A stretch of DNA of 64,000 nucleotides from Candidula unifasciata (taxonomy: Eukaryota; Mollusca; Gastropoda; Stylommatophora; Geomitridae). This document shows, piece by piece, positions 42,901-57,309 of this stretch. A model generated the notes under the pieces. It saw nothing but the letters and a program-made list of their open reading frames with translations. It had not been told where the DNA came from and did not search any database. Every line of letters begins with the position of its first letter. Position 1 is the stretch's first letter. The DNA lies in NCBI GenBank assembly GCA_905116865.2, contig CAJHNH020008090.1:124001-188000 (forward strand), written 5' to 3'. The position numbers and the translations under genes were made by a program.

Positions 42901-45900
42901 TACATCCATTATTCCCGTTCTATTGTTCTTCTCCAGGTTTCTTTAGGTCGTCCACGTTTTCTTTTCCCATCTGCTGTCCACCGGAGAGCTGTTTTTGCCA
43001 GTGTCACAAGACATTCCGCAAACATGTCCAAGCCATCTACATCGTCCTACTTTGATAATATTTGCCAGTGATGTACATTCTGTTTTCCTTCTCAGTTCTT
43101 CATTTGTGATCTTGTTTGACCAAAATATTCGTAGAATTCTCCTTAAACATTTATTTTGAAGAGTCTCAAGTTTATGTGTAATCCCCGCTGTGATTTTCCA
43201 ACATTCACTGTTGTATGATTCCTAAAATGTTGCTCTTGTATATTCTGCGTTTTGTCTTCAAACTAAATTCCTTTGACATCCATATATTGTTAAGCATGGC
43301 AAATGCTTGATTTCCTTTGTTTATTCTTGATGCTACATCCTTTTCAGAATCTCCATCTGGAGTAACTCCACTTCCGAGGTCTATAAATTTTTTAACATCC
43401 CCATGACGGCTTGATATAAGATTGATGTCATCTGCATAGACCATATCCTCTAAAACAGAGGTGAGTGACCACCTGGTGCCTCTTTTTCTATCTCGTGTAA
43501 CTTCCTTCATCAGCCAGTCAATGGCCAAATTGAACACAAAAGGAGATAGTATGCATCCCTGTCTGACTCCTGTGTTAACAAACATTAGTCTTTTCTAAAA
43601 TCAACAATAGATATTTTAAAAATTATTGTGTGGGTTCTAGGGCCCCACAAAAACAAAAACAGACCCACTGCCTACTCAAAAGCATGTTGTAAGAGTCAAC
43701 TAAATAGGACCTTCTTCGAATGTGGAGTGCATCTGCCTGAGAGGCAAGTAACCAACAGTCTGCATTACAAATAATTCAGATCTGTAAAGCGGATGTGCAG
43801 GCAACACCACTGTTCTCAAACAGGTCTACAGTCCAGAAGTGGATGAACAACCAGAGCTTTCGCTGCACTGGCTGCTGAAGATGGGGATGGAGCACATATG
43901 GGAATGCCCCGAGCACTTTTAAGTTGGTTTTTGAATCAAGTGCATCTGTGGAGTGCATCTGCCTGAGAGGCAAGTAACCAACAGTCTGCATTACAAATGA
44001 GTCAGATCTGTAAAGTGGATGTGCAGGCAACACCCCTGTTGTCAAACAGGTCTAGAGTCCAGAAGTGGATGAACAACCAGAGCTTTGGCTGCACTGACTG
44101 CTGAAGATGGGGATGGAGCACTTATGGGAATGCCTAGAGTGCTGTTATGTTAGTTCTTGAATTATCTCAACTCCAGAAAACTATGTACCAGTACTCTAAG
44201 TGTCTATTACAGCAGCAGTTTAAAAAAAATGTATAACTAAACAAAGGGTACCTTTACTGCATACTGTTGTGTGCCCCAGAAAAACTCTCTGGCTGTGACA
44301 CCAAAACTTACCATCAAACTGGTACTGGATAATGTTATTGAACACCTCCAGCAAGAAGAAAACAAGATGGTGGTTTGTTGCACTGGCATACAGGAACCAT
44401 GGTGTGCTGAACGCCTGCAACAACAAAATCTGGCAGTAACAAAAGTGCAGGAAAACAAACAGAATATGTCAAGCTGTTTTGAATTATCTTCTTTAGGTAT
44501 CTGGCCTACATATAAAGACATGAAATTTTGAGTTCTTCAGGAGAGAAAGCTAACAGATACATCTGAAATAAAAAAAAAGGTGTGTGACAGAGATGTCTTT
44601 TTGTCACTTCTCCTATTTTTACTGGCTATAGACTGGATTATGAAGACAGTAACTGCTAACACCAAAAATGAAATTCAGTGGATCCCTACAAAACGGCTTG
44701 ATGATCTGGACTTTGCTGACGATATTTCTCTTCTGTACCATTCAAGGAATCAGATGCAGACGTGGAGTCATTCACCTATTTGGGCAGTAATGTAGATAAT
44801 AATGGGGGAACTGATAGAGATATTAAAATAAAAGTACAAAAGACAAGAGGAGCTTTCATAGCACTAGGGAATTTCTGGAGGTCAAAAGAAATTAAAAGAA
44901 ATTCTAGACTTAAAATTTCTAATTCTAATGTCAAATAAGTACTTTTGTATGGGGCGGAAACATGGAGAACAACTAAGGCAATTACTAATAAACTACAGAC
45001 ATTCATCAACTGCTGCCTGTGCAGAATAGAGGAAATTAAATGGTATGATAGATTCACTTATGTAGAGCTTTAGGAGAGAACTAAGCAAGCTCTAGTGAAC
45101 CAAGTGTTGAAGAAAAGATGCTGGCGTTGGATAGGAAACACATTGAGAGCACTGGAGAACAATATAACTAGAATGTCTTTGCATTGGAACTCACAGGGGC
45201 ATAGGAATAAAGGAAGGCCAAAAAACACATGGAGAAGGGAGCTGGAGAATGAAGATAAAAAGATGGGGAGGACATGGGAGAGATGCATGCGATAGGAAAG
45301 GATAGGACGACCTGGCGTGAGTTGGATGACTGCCTATGCTTCATTGGGGGCTAGAAGGGCAGAAGAAGAAGGTATCTGGCCTGGAACAGACGCTGTTGAC
45401 CATGTCTCTTTCAGGAATATTTTCACCTTTACAAACAAGGGACCCCTTTCTCCCTCCAGTGGTAGTCAACATCATCAGTGCCTTGCCCACTGGCTTGGGC
45501 GATCATGCCTCTCTACAATTTGGGATCTCTAACATGTGTCAGTTTGTGTACTGACACCACCCCATATCATGACAAAAGGCTGTCAACAATCGGCTCATGT
45601 TGTCTTCTGTTTTTCCCCACAGATCTTTCCAGTGGTCACAACATGTTAAAGGCTCCTCCTTCTCATGATATGACCAAATAAAGTAATTTTCTGATGTTTG
45701 TGATAGGTTGTCTTTGAGCCCTCAAATCTTTCAAAACATCTAGGTTGCTCTGTTTGGCTGTCCAAGGAATACTAAGGGTTTTTCTGAAAACAGCATCTGC
45801 TGAGTGCTCTAATGGCCTAGTGCTGGAGGTCCTGGGTTCAGGCCCCGGTGATGTCTGGGAATTTTTCACTTGAACTAGTAATTTCCCCCTGGTCTCTGGG

Positions 45901-48900
45901 TAGTAATATCGGGAGCACGTGTGTATTGTTGCACACATTAAAAAATCCCTTGTCAGTTGAAAATCTAAAAAAGTAGCCTAACGGCACTGCCCAGGGGAAA
46001 TTTTGAGTTAAAAATCTACCCAAAAGTATTTGAGGATCCTCGCCGGTGCTACAGGCACTGCGCTGAGATTCTTCGGACTCAGACTTGATGGAGCACTTCT
46101 GGGTTACTACCCTTGTGTCATGATGTTGATCCATTGCATAAACCAAACCAAACATCTGCTAGCTTTCCAAAAGATTATTTAGCTTTTTTAAATAATTGTC
46201 TATGATTTTTAGCCATATGATAAAGCTGGCTTTATTTAGAATTTGAGAATTCTTTTCCTTACCTGGAATGACATGAATATTTTGCAAAAAATTGTTTTCC
46301 TTTTTATAAAATGCAGTTTTAGCCCATCGGATTACATTTTTTTTAAAATCTCTGTGACACATCTTCCCTCGTATGTCATCTACGTGCCTAGATACTTCAA
46401 TGCTAGTGGTGCGTACGGCATATGATTTTAGAATCATATTTATATAGATGAATCGACACTTGATGAGTGATAAGATCAACATCATGCCGACTGCCTTTAC
46501 TTCCCTAGTCATTACTTAGAACTACTTTTAGGCTGGGTCAAACTGGGAGCCAAGTTCAATTGTGAAAAAAACACCTACTCGAACCAAGGACCTTTAGGTT
46601 GGCCGATGAGCATCTAGCTACTGCTCTACTGCGGCGGCTTCCTTAACTATTCTTCTTCTTAGCATTCACCAGCTGTTAACTCTGGCAGAAAGTTCTGGTT
46701 GTTCATCCACTCCTGGACTTTAGTCTTGTTCCAGAATCATGAGCATGTTACGTCACAAAGTGAAATATATACAGCATGAGAATGACATGTATGAAAAGAC
46801 CAGTTGATGTGTGAATATTTACCTCCAGCAAGTGAAGTAACTTTGTGCTAGCCACCATGGACAAGGTTTTCAAGTAGGGTGACACTGAAACAGAAATATA
46901 AAACTAAGTGATATCTGTTTCCAGGACATCAATAATTATATCTATTTCCAGGACATAAATAATTATATCTATTTCCAGGGCATCAATAATTATATCTATT
47001 TCCAGGGCATCAAATTTATTATATCTTATTTCCAGGGCATAAATATATATTACATCCACTTCCAGGACATCAATAATTATATCTATTTCCAGGGCATGAA
47101 TACATATAATATCTTATTTCCAGGGCATAAATATTTATTACATCTATTTCCAGGATATAAATATTTATGATATCTATTTCCAGGACATCAATATTCGTAT
47201 CTATTTCCAGGGCATAAATATATTTTACATCTATTTCCAGGACATCTATATTTATTATATCTATGTCCAGGACATCTATATTTATTATATCTATGTCCAG
47301 GATATCTATATTTATTATATCTATGTCCAGGCCATCTATATTTATTATATCTATGTCCAGGCCATCTATATTTATTATATCTATGTCCAGGACATCTATA
47401 TTTATTATATCTATGTCCAGGACATCTATATTTATTATATCTATGTCCAGGCCATCTATATTTATTATATCTATGTCCAGGACATCTATATTTATTATAT
47501 CTATGTCCAGGACATCTATATTTATTATATCTATGTCCAGGCCATCTATATTTATTATATCTATGTCCAGGCCATCAATACTTATTATACTTATTTCCAG
47601 AAGATCAATATTTACAATATCTATTTCCTTGACATTAATATTTATGATAAATATATCAAGGGCATCTATACATTATATATTTCCATGATATCTGTATTTA
47701 TTTTAGATATTTCCAGGGTTATCTATAATAACTAAATCTGCTGCCAGTGTATATCTACTATACACAGGGTTGCTATTTCCAGTGTATAAACATCCACGAT
47801 ATCTATAAAAAGGCTATTTACAAAATATCATGAACCTAAACATATCAGGTTTCTAAAGCCAAAGCCATGTATCTATGTGGTAGGAAACAAGCAAATACAT
47901 ATTACCAAGAAAGAGCAGAATGCAACTAATTTGCACTCATGCACAACTATTCTTCCTTATGTTCACCGCCTATAAATTATGATGGAAATTTCTATTTGTT
48001 TATCCAGAACTTGAGTTTTGTGTGCACATCCATTTTACAAATGTGGCCTATTTGTATACAGACTGTTGGTTCCTCATTTATCTGAGAGATGCACAGGGAC
48101 TTCAAAGGAAACCCCCCTAAGTAGTCACCTTCTACTAAGGCTAATCACAAAGATAAATAGAGATGGGTGATATTTGCAGCAAGGAGCCTCATGGGCTTAG
48201 AAATTCAAAGAAGAAGAATAAAAAAGACCATTATTTTAGACAATAAATCCTAAAGCCAGAAATAGATGAAGAAATGTCTGTAAGGTCCTGAAACAGTTAA
48301 CATACTGCAAAGTACCTTTACAATAAATCACAGTGTAGGAAATTCAATAACTGAATAAATACTGCAATCTTTATCTACAAGGTTGTTACATATTTTTTTT
48401 TTTTGCAAACCCAAATAGTTGTATGCATAACACTTCAAAAACTGCACTCACCATTGACAATGATCGTCAATAAACAATCAAAGAGAGGCTGCAGACGCTG
48501 GTGTCCCGTGGTTATAATTTTGTGAAATACCTAGGGAAAAAACAGAATAGTTTCATCATCATCATCAATTTCCACTTCTGCTGTTAAGCGTTGTGGGGAG
48601 AAACAGTTTGCGATCCTTAGCTTGATGGGCAGTAATGGCTATTGTCATTCAGTTTCAATGTAAAAGCTCTTTAATGTCATCAATCCATATTCTCCTAGGG
48701 TGGCCTCTTGCTTTCAATTCAAATCTTTTCACGTGTAGCGCCTGCATTGGTAGTTGTTCTGGCTGTATTCTTACTAAATGACCAAACCATTTGATCTTCT
48801 GTTTCTCAATGTCCCATAACCTACCTATATCCAAACAGTATCGTTCATAACTAAAATATTTTTTAAACAATGTAACATGTGGGTATAGGTTAGTTGTGTA

Positions 48901-51900
48901 TCCTTTACAGGACGTTGCAGAACCAACCCCAACAGCCCCTGGCTGTTGTGTGGTTTTACTAGGCAAATTTACATCCAGTAGTTTGCCATTGCTTTCTGGA
49001 CGGTTGGCTTCTTTGATATCACTGTCGAAACCAACGCAAGGCGCATGGCCTGCAGCTGGGATCGAACCCGGCATTACGAAGCGTTCACATCGACTTAGCC
49101 ATAGAGCCGACACATGTGGGTATAGAAAAATTAATTTCTTCTTCTGCAATCTCCTTTATAAGTTTGGTTAGCACATTGTGGGTTACCGATGACCCAACCA
49201 TATGATCTCCTGTTTCGCAATGTCTCATAGCCTACCTATATCCAAACAGTAATCGTTCGTAGCTAAAATATTTTTTTTTTAAACAATTGTACAGGTAGGT
49301 ATAGAGAAGTCAATTTCTTCTTCTAGGATCTCCTTTATAAGTGCAGTTAGCACATTGTTGGTTACAGCTAGGCTACAATATCTGCATCTTTTGGCTCAAG
49401 ACATATGATTTGAACAAACTCCTTATTAATTGTCGGCTCTGTGGCTAAATCGATGCGAACGCTTCGTAATGCCGGGGTGCCGAGTTCGACCCCAGCTGCG
49501 GGCGATGCGCCTTGCGTTGGTTTCGACAGAGGTATTAGGGGGCCGACCGTCCAGAAAGCAATGGCAAACTACTGGACGTACATTTTGCCTAGAGAAACCA
49601 GACAACAGCCAGGGGCTGCTGGGGTTGGTTCTGCAATGTCCTGTAAAGGATGCGCAACTAACTAACCTTATTAGTCGCCTTTTACAGCATGCTTGCTAGG
49701 GGACAGTAGATCTTCCCCCCCCCCCCCCCTATAACTGGGTCCCGGAACCCACACGGGGAGACCATCAACTGATCGACTAGAAGTCCATATGAATACTTTC
49801 AATGTCCTTTTTCTCCTTCATCTGTGCTTTATCCCGCATAGAAGATTAGACCCTTAGCCTATTCATACCAATTTAGCCCCGCTGTGTGGGGAGAGGCGAG
49901 ACTTTCTCTGAAAGTCTAATTTTTAAAAAGCCGGATCTGTAAAACGAATCTTCTTCTTCTTCACTTCCTCTTTTACCGCTGTGGGTGTCGAGGGAGATAT
50001 TAGGTTCTGTTTCTAGCTCTTCTGGCTGCCTCGACCATAGGCACATTGTGCTGTTGTAGAGTTTCTCTGATGTTATCCTTCCATCTTGTTCTTGGTCTAC
50101 CCCATGCTCTACGTCCTTCTTCTCTTTCCATGTATGCTTTGTATGGTGTGGTGTCACAAGGCATTCTCTCTAAGTGGGCAAACCATTTCACTTGCTGTCT
50201 TTGTATGTAATCCAGAATTGGTTCTGTGCCGACTTGTTCTCTTATGATCTCATTCCTGATCTTATCTCTTATGGTCACTCCTACAGCCCTTCTCAGACAT
50301 CTCGTTTCCGTGGTTACTAATTTTCTTTTATGGTTTGTTGTGAGTGACCATGTCTGGCACTGGTAGCACAGAGTTGGAATAAATATGCTTTGAATAAGAT
50401 GTCTCTTTGTGCTGATTGGGATTGTCTTATGCTGTAAGAGGGGGGCTAGCTGTCCCAATACTTGGTTTGCTTTACTGCATCTAATGTCAATTTCTTTATC
50501 CAATCTCCCATCTTCGGTAAATGTAGTTCCCAGATATTTAAACTCAGATGCCTGTTTAATGCCTTTGTATTCTATTGCTATGTTTAGATCTGTCTTCTTT
50601 TTTGCTATTGACATTACTTCTGTCTTTTCAGTGTTGATTCTCATATTATTTGTTTCACATTCTTCATTCATGGATGTTAGATGTTGTTGCAATTTCTCTT
50701 AACCCCCTGTAAAACGAATGACATGCAAAAATAAAATTCTGGAACAAGCTTAAAGTCCAGAAGCAGACAAACAACCAAAACTTTCTGTTGGAGTGCACAG
50801 TTGGTGAATGTTAAGAAGAAGATACCAAGTCAATGCATTCGTTCTGATCACATTCTCTTAACACTGTATTTTCAACTCATTCATCTCACTCTCTAATTCT
50901 CTTCTCCATTTGTTTTTGCTTTCTGGAATCCATTTATTTCTTTGGCTCTGTGGGTTCCTGTCCATGGACATTCCAGCTATTTATTATTAAAATGTTTGTA
51001 AGTCTTGAAAACCTCTCCTCAAAGGTTTTTAAATCTTCTTATTATTATTCTTAAAGTCCATGCCATGTGGCGTTGGTAGTCATGTCTATCCACAACCTTC
51101 TGTCTCATGAATTTTCAAACAACTCTTGACACAGATGATCTTCCATGCCATGAAATCAAACTGTCCGCATCTTTTCTCTCAGTCTCCCTCTGCCTCTACT
51201 CCCCTCCAACTTTTCTACCGTCACGGTGCAGTCCAGATTTCTTACATCACATGACCAACATTTTCTAATCAATGGGAGTTCAAACCCCTGACCACCATGC
51301 TGAGAGACAAGCTTGCTAGTCACTTCATTACTACAGCTCACAAGTGGAGCTGAGAAACATCTAATAGGAAAATAATTTTTTACCTTACAGCTTGTCTGCA
51401 TTCTGTCCATGTTGTTTTATTTGGACACAGACAATTTTTCTGAGCTAATTAAAGTATAATGTTTTAGTGTATAAATCAAATGGTTTGGCCATGTAATAAG
51501 ATTGGCATTAGACAGGGCACCATAAAAAGCTATTTTATACAGATACAGCGGTAACAGAGCCAAAGGTCGATCGCGCAAAACATGGACTGCAGAAAAATCA
51601 GAGACACTGAAAAGTACTTTATATGAAGTGAACAGAAGGGCCCGTTCCAGAGTTTCTGCTGCCTGGAGGTCACGAGTCATTCCATGAGAAGAGGAAACGT
51701 CTAGGCTTTCTTCTTGTAAATGCCGCTTACCCAGCATTTCTGCTATGGCCTGTCGTTGAGAAACTCAGTTAATGCTTTGGGTTCTGTCTACACCTGCGCA
51801 GTGTTTAAGAGGCCAAGATATTTATGTTTACTAAAAACAGTATTTAGGGGGAGTTCTCTTGTTATAAAAAGGTAATTAGGGACGTCTGCTTCTAAGTCGG

Positions 51901-54900
51901 AGTGCATGTACATGAGAGGCAAGGAAGCAAGTCTGCATACAAATAAGCCAGATCTGTAAAATGGTTGTGAACTCACAACTCAAGTTCTGGAACAAGACAA
52001 CAAGCCCAGAAGTGGACAAACAGCCAGAACCTTTCACCGACATTTACAACAAGTGAAAGACCTCAAAAGAGTACTAGGCCGAAATAAATCCTGCAACTCC
52101 TGAGAATTAAACCTGGACCACTAACACAGCAGGCAAGTGACACAACTATTGCAACTCACTATAATCAAGAAGTCAGCGTGGGTGCCCGTGAACACGGGAA
52201 TGTCCATTGGCACTCGAACTGAGTAAGGTTTGTTCAGACGGACTCCAAAATTTCTTTCTCCACTAAGAAGCAGCAGAATGAACACTCCAATGTGCATTAA
52301 ACCAACACGAGCTGAAAAATTAGCAAATAAAATATCTTATATATATATATATATATAATCTTCACACACAAATCTTCAACATTAAATTCTTTTCCTTCTG
52401 CATTTCAAATCCCAGTGGCTGGCTGAGTGGCTAAGAATATTGAGCTCTTATTCAGGAGACCCAGGTTAGAATCCTCTATAAGCTGATGGATTTTTGTCAG
52501 GGGCCAAATATAAAATCCTAACCTGCAGTCAGTGGTGACTGCACTAGCCATGCAGCCCTAAATCCCTAAGCTTAAAGCCATTCCTCCCCTCCCCCACTCC
52601 CCACCTTTTTTTCCCAAGTCCTAGACCACCCTAAAAAGTAGTAAATCGAGACAGTAAGACAGTTTCTGGGGTTTTTTTTTCATATCCCAAAAGGGCATAG
52701 ACCCTCGAACAACTCATGCCAAGCCCCTTGTAGTTATTTATGGTTGGCTACATTCTGCAAATAGTTTTCTATGGGATGAGTTATCCAGTGGGACAAATTA
52801 GCTGATGGGATGAGTTAGCCAATGGGATGAATCAGCCAGTGGGATGAGAGCCAGTCCATGGGATGAGTTGGCCAATGAGATGAGGTAGCCAAAGGGATGT
52901 CTTAGCCAATGGGATGAGTTAGCCAATCAATGGGATGAGTTGGTCAATAGGATGAGTTAGCTGATGGGATGAGTTAGCCAATTGAAGAGATGAGTTGGCC
53001 AATGGGATCAGTTAGCCAATCAATGGGATGAGTTAGCCAATGGTATGTGTTAATAAATGGGATAAGTTAGTCAGTCTCATGCCAGTCCATCTAAGTCTTT
53101 GCTTCACTAAACACACGTAGGAGTTGAACTTTATCCTCGTACAGTCCATGCTGTGTGGCCTTAGTAGTCATGTCCATCCACAACCTTCTGTCTCATGTAC
53201 TTTAAAATCACTTCTGACAAAGATGATCTTCCATGCCATGATGACAAACTATCCAGCATGATCTCTCTCGGTCTCCATCTGACTCTTTTCTCCTCTAACT
53301 TTCCCCACCATTGTGATGTACTCCAGTTGTCTCCTTTTCATGATATGACCAAACAACTTAGTTTCTTTCTTATATGGGTAATAAGTTCTCCTCAAGGGTT
53401 AATTTCTTTCAAGAAATCTTCATTTATCTTTTTATCTGTCAATTATCTGTCTATTAAACTTTATAAAACATTATTTTTAGTAAACAGTGGAAGAGATTGG
53501 GATGTAATATTCACAAAGACAAGCAGTAGTGCACTTTATCCAATTTGCTTGTGCAGACCATATAGCATTTTAGAAATGAAAAAGACAATTGCAGATTCTT
53601 TTTATATTATATATCCGTATACCCATGTGGGTTCCATTGACCCGTTGTGGGGGAAACAGGAACAGACCCACTGCCTCCCCAAAAAGCATGTCATAAAAGT
53701 CAACTAACTGGGGGCTTCCTTCAAAGTTGGAGTGCATCTGCCTGAGAGGCAGGGAACCAACAATCTGCATATAGTTAAGTCAGATCTGTTAAATGGATGT
53801 CCACACAACACTCAGGTTCTTGAACAAGACTAAAGTCCAGATACCGACAAACAACCAGAACTTTCTGTCGGAGTTTACAGCAAGTGAAGGCAAAGAAGAA
53901 GAAGAAGATATATCACTGAGTCTAAAGCAATGCATGATGTGTCAATGCCTCTTTTCATTGAATCCAATCACATATTGTGTTCTCCCACTGTTAACATTTG
54001 GTCAGAGAACACTAGTGAAATCTTGAAATCTGGCTTCCTGTGTTGTTATTTCTAGTCATTGTACACATGTCTAATACAAGCTCTTGTGATTATTTACACT
54101 GGTTATTGCTCTCTTTGGAAATATATGCAAAAACTTCTGGGACTCAAAGAGTTGGGGGGGAAAATGTATTATATATAGCACATTAATGATAACTACAGCT
54201 ACAGTTTCTAGTCTGTCAAAGAAAAACATGCTCTGAAATGTCAATATATTTCCACGGAGAGTGACAAACAAAGTAGGATTTTTTAGCTCTACCTATTAGC
54301 ATTATTTAACCTTCAATACTAAAAAAACAGGTTTACTTACATTGATCTGCTCTTGCATCATTTAAATTGTACAGGATGGGCACAAGAATGTCTAACACAT
54401 CACTGCTCTTGAGCACAAAGAACATGAATTTCTAGGGGGGGAAATCAAATAAAATAAACTATTATAAGTGTGTAAAACAACAAGATCCATAGCTGTAAGC
54501 TCTGGTTAAAAATTATGGGTTGTTCATGAACTTTTGGACTTACTTCAGAACTCAAGTTTGTATGCACATCTGTTTTAAATATTTGGCTTATTTGTAAGCA
54601 GACAGTTGGTTCCTGGCCTTTCAGGCAGATGCACTCCAAATGTGAAGGAAAGACCCCCTAAATAGTTGCCTTTTATAACATGCTTGTTAGGTGGGCAGTG
54701 GGTGGATTCTTGTTTTCCAAGGGAGATATTCTGAAGACCAAATATGAATTACTTTTGGCAGAAGACTCAAGATTAGATGAGATATCATGGGCAAGAATGT
54801 GTGAACGAGGAATTAACTGTGGATCCGGCAAGGAGGGACGGATGAGAGGAAGAGATCGGCGTGTGTATAATCAGTGTGCTAGGGGAACAGTTAACATCTC

Positions 54901-57267
54901 TTTTTACGTCATTTGCTGCGGGAGACGGAGCATCTATGGGTACGTCCGGTGTGCTATCATGTTGATTCTTAAATCAGTAATCAAACCACCAAAATGAGAC
55001 CCTGGAACTCATAAGGGGAACACCATTAAGGTCAGATCAGTCTCCATCTGCTCAAAACAGTGTGGAGGGGAGGAGGGGGTTTAAAGGTTAAAGTCAAAAG
55101 GATCCACTTCACGCACTGGGTTTTATCCAATATGGCTCAGTCTCTCTCCACAGAAAATCTAGCAGCCTGGCAAAAACACAGCACAGAGCATGAACTCCGC
55201 AGCTCTATCAGTGATCCCCAGAGATCTCCGTAAAAACTGTTCACTCGTAAACTGAAGAGAGCAGCCCTGAAATGAACCACATCCTTCAGAGGGTGAGGCA
55301 AGTGGCTTGACCACTTTGCCATGGAGACCCCACCCCCCCCCCCCCCCCCCCCCCCCCCGTCTCTGCACATCAAAGGTAGGCCAGTATTTCCTGCCTCTTG
55401 TCATCCTGACAGTGTCTAGCTCTTGCCAGTCCAATTCTTCTTGATGCCTTTTTCCCATGGAGAATCAAGTGATGACTGTGAATCAAGAACCCTGAGCAGA
55501 CTGCAAGAACAACAAATCAAAAGAGGTGAAGCCAGAGAGAGTACTATGCAGAAGGCAAAAGAACAATACCCAACCAGCAGAGAACTGCTGATGTCATGTG
55601 CTACAGGCTGAGTGATTTACCCACGAAGGGGATTCAAACACATATGGACTTAATGGTTTCAAGTGATTTGTTCCTGGTGCAATAAATCGAACTTCTGTCC
55701 ATTAAAAGGTCAATTGTACAAATGTTTAGTTATCAGCAAATAATCAGAAAGCAGCCATCATATAAACTGCAGCTCGATTTCTGGAAAATACAAAAATGTT
55801 GATTGACTAAGTGTAAATTGTAAATCTTATATAATCCTTTAATTCTAACCCCCCTCCCCCCCACCCCCCCCCCCTCTTTATTTTATTAAACTTTTGTGGG
55901 GGGGGGGGTGCACAAATACTAAACATCAAGTTATTCAGGCAGACTTGGGCAGAAAGCACAGCAATGAACAAAGCAACAACAAGAATATCTGCATAACATT
56001 AGGGTTTTTTTTTTAAACAGCAACAAATAACCAAAAGGAAAAAAACTGGCAGAAATTAAAATACTGCAGACAAGGTGTTCCCATAAAAAGCCACAGCTCA
56101 CAGATAGAAATTGCAAAACAAAATTACCTATAATAGCTTACTATGAATAATTAAGAAGGGACACATTGAAAGTAATTTTTTTGTTTTTTTTCATGGCAGA
56201 AACAAATGCTCTAAGCAAAGTAGGGTAATGGTGCCCCAGAAAGCTCAGAACATTTTTATAATTTAAAAAAAAAAAAAAACCTTAATACTCTACAATCAAG
56301 AATGAAGAAGTTAAGTATACAGAGCAACTGAAATCAACCCCCATCTGGATTTTTAAAAAAAAAAGCTAGCAGAAACAAATTCTTAAGAAGCAGAAAACAG
56401 AAAAAGATGTTCCAGAAACCATTGCACTTCCTTAGTTAGAATAAGGCTATACAAAATACCTACAATAACCCAGAAGTAACAAGTGGAAAAAAAAAGTAAA
56501 AATAATTTAAAGGTAAAAACCTGACAGAATTGTTATTAGTACAAGTGAAGCAAGCAACAGTGCTTTAAACACCTTCAAATCTGCAGCAGATGGAAGACAT
56601 ATTTGCAGCTATTTACCTTGTTAATGTCACACATCTTCCAAAAGAGAACGAGCAACTCCTGGTAGAACTGAATCCTTTTACATGAACCTGGCAAGTATGT
56701 CTGCTGGAGTGGGTTATTTAGCAGGCGAGTGATCCCTTTTAAGATAAAAGCAAAGTCCTGCAACAACAAACAAAAAAGTATGCTTGGATTCTCCTACACA
56801 TACACAATACCATTGTCTCCACATGTGGGTTCCGAGGCCCCACTGAGGGAAAAAACAAGAATAGACACACTGCCTCCCCAACAAACATGCCGTAAGAGTC
56901 AACTAATTGTGGATTTCCTTCGAAGACGGAGTGAATCTGCCTGAGAGGCAAAGAACCAACAATCTGCATACAATTAAGTCAGATCTGTTTAACGGAGTTT
57001 ACAGTCAGTGCATGTGAAGAAGAAGAAGACAATACCGGTATCCATTATACTTGAACTGTATAAGTTAGTAAACAACGGCCCTTTTTACCCCATCTCTGGA
57101 ACATCAAGCATACAGTGCTAGACCCATATTTTTAAAATACAACACAGGTCAACTTTACTTCTCAGGATACTTTCTGGTTTCTTCTTCCTCCTCCTCCGAC
57201 TTCAAAAGAAGCTCCCAATTAGTCCATTCTTACAACATGCTTTTGGGTAGGCAGTGGATCTATCTCC

Positions 57268-57309
<42 letters not shown>

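Noticed and set aside
47263..47688. 141-codon ORF of repeated MSRxSIFIIS
   Set aside because: The 30-bp array is a multiple of three, so the frame stays open by chance. It lies antisense in a HID1 intron with no splice context.
49425..49510. tRNA gene
   Set aside because: A- and B-box-like sequences are present, but the cloverleaf is degenerate and the same sequence recurs with a common body elsewhere, so it is a SINE head.
53195..53707. 170-codon + strand ORF
   Set aside because: It crosses an antisense LINE tail, unique DNA and a family A copy. It has no coherent domain and lies antisense in a HID1 intron.
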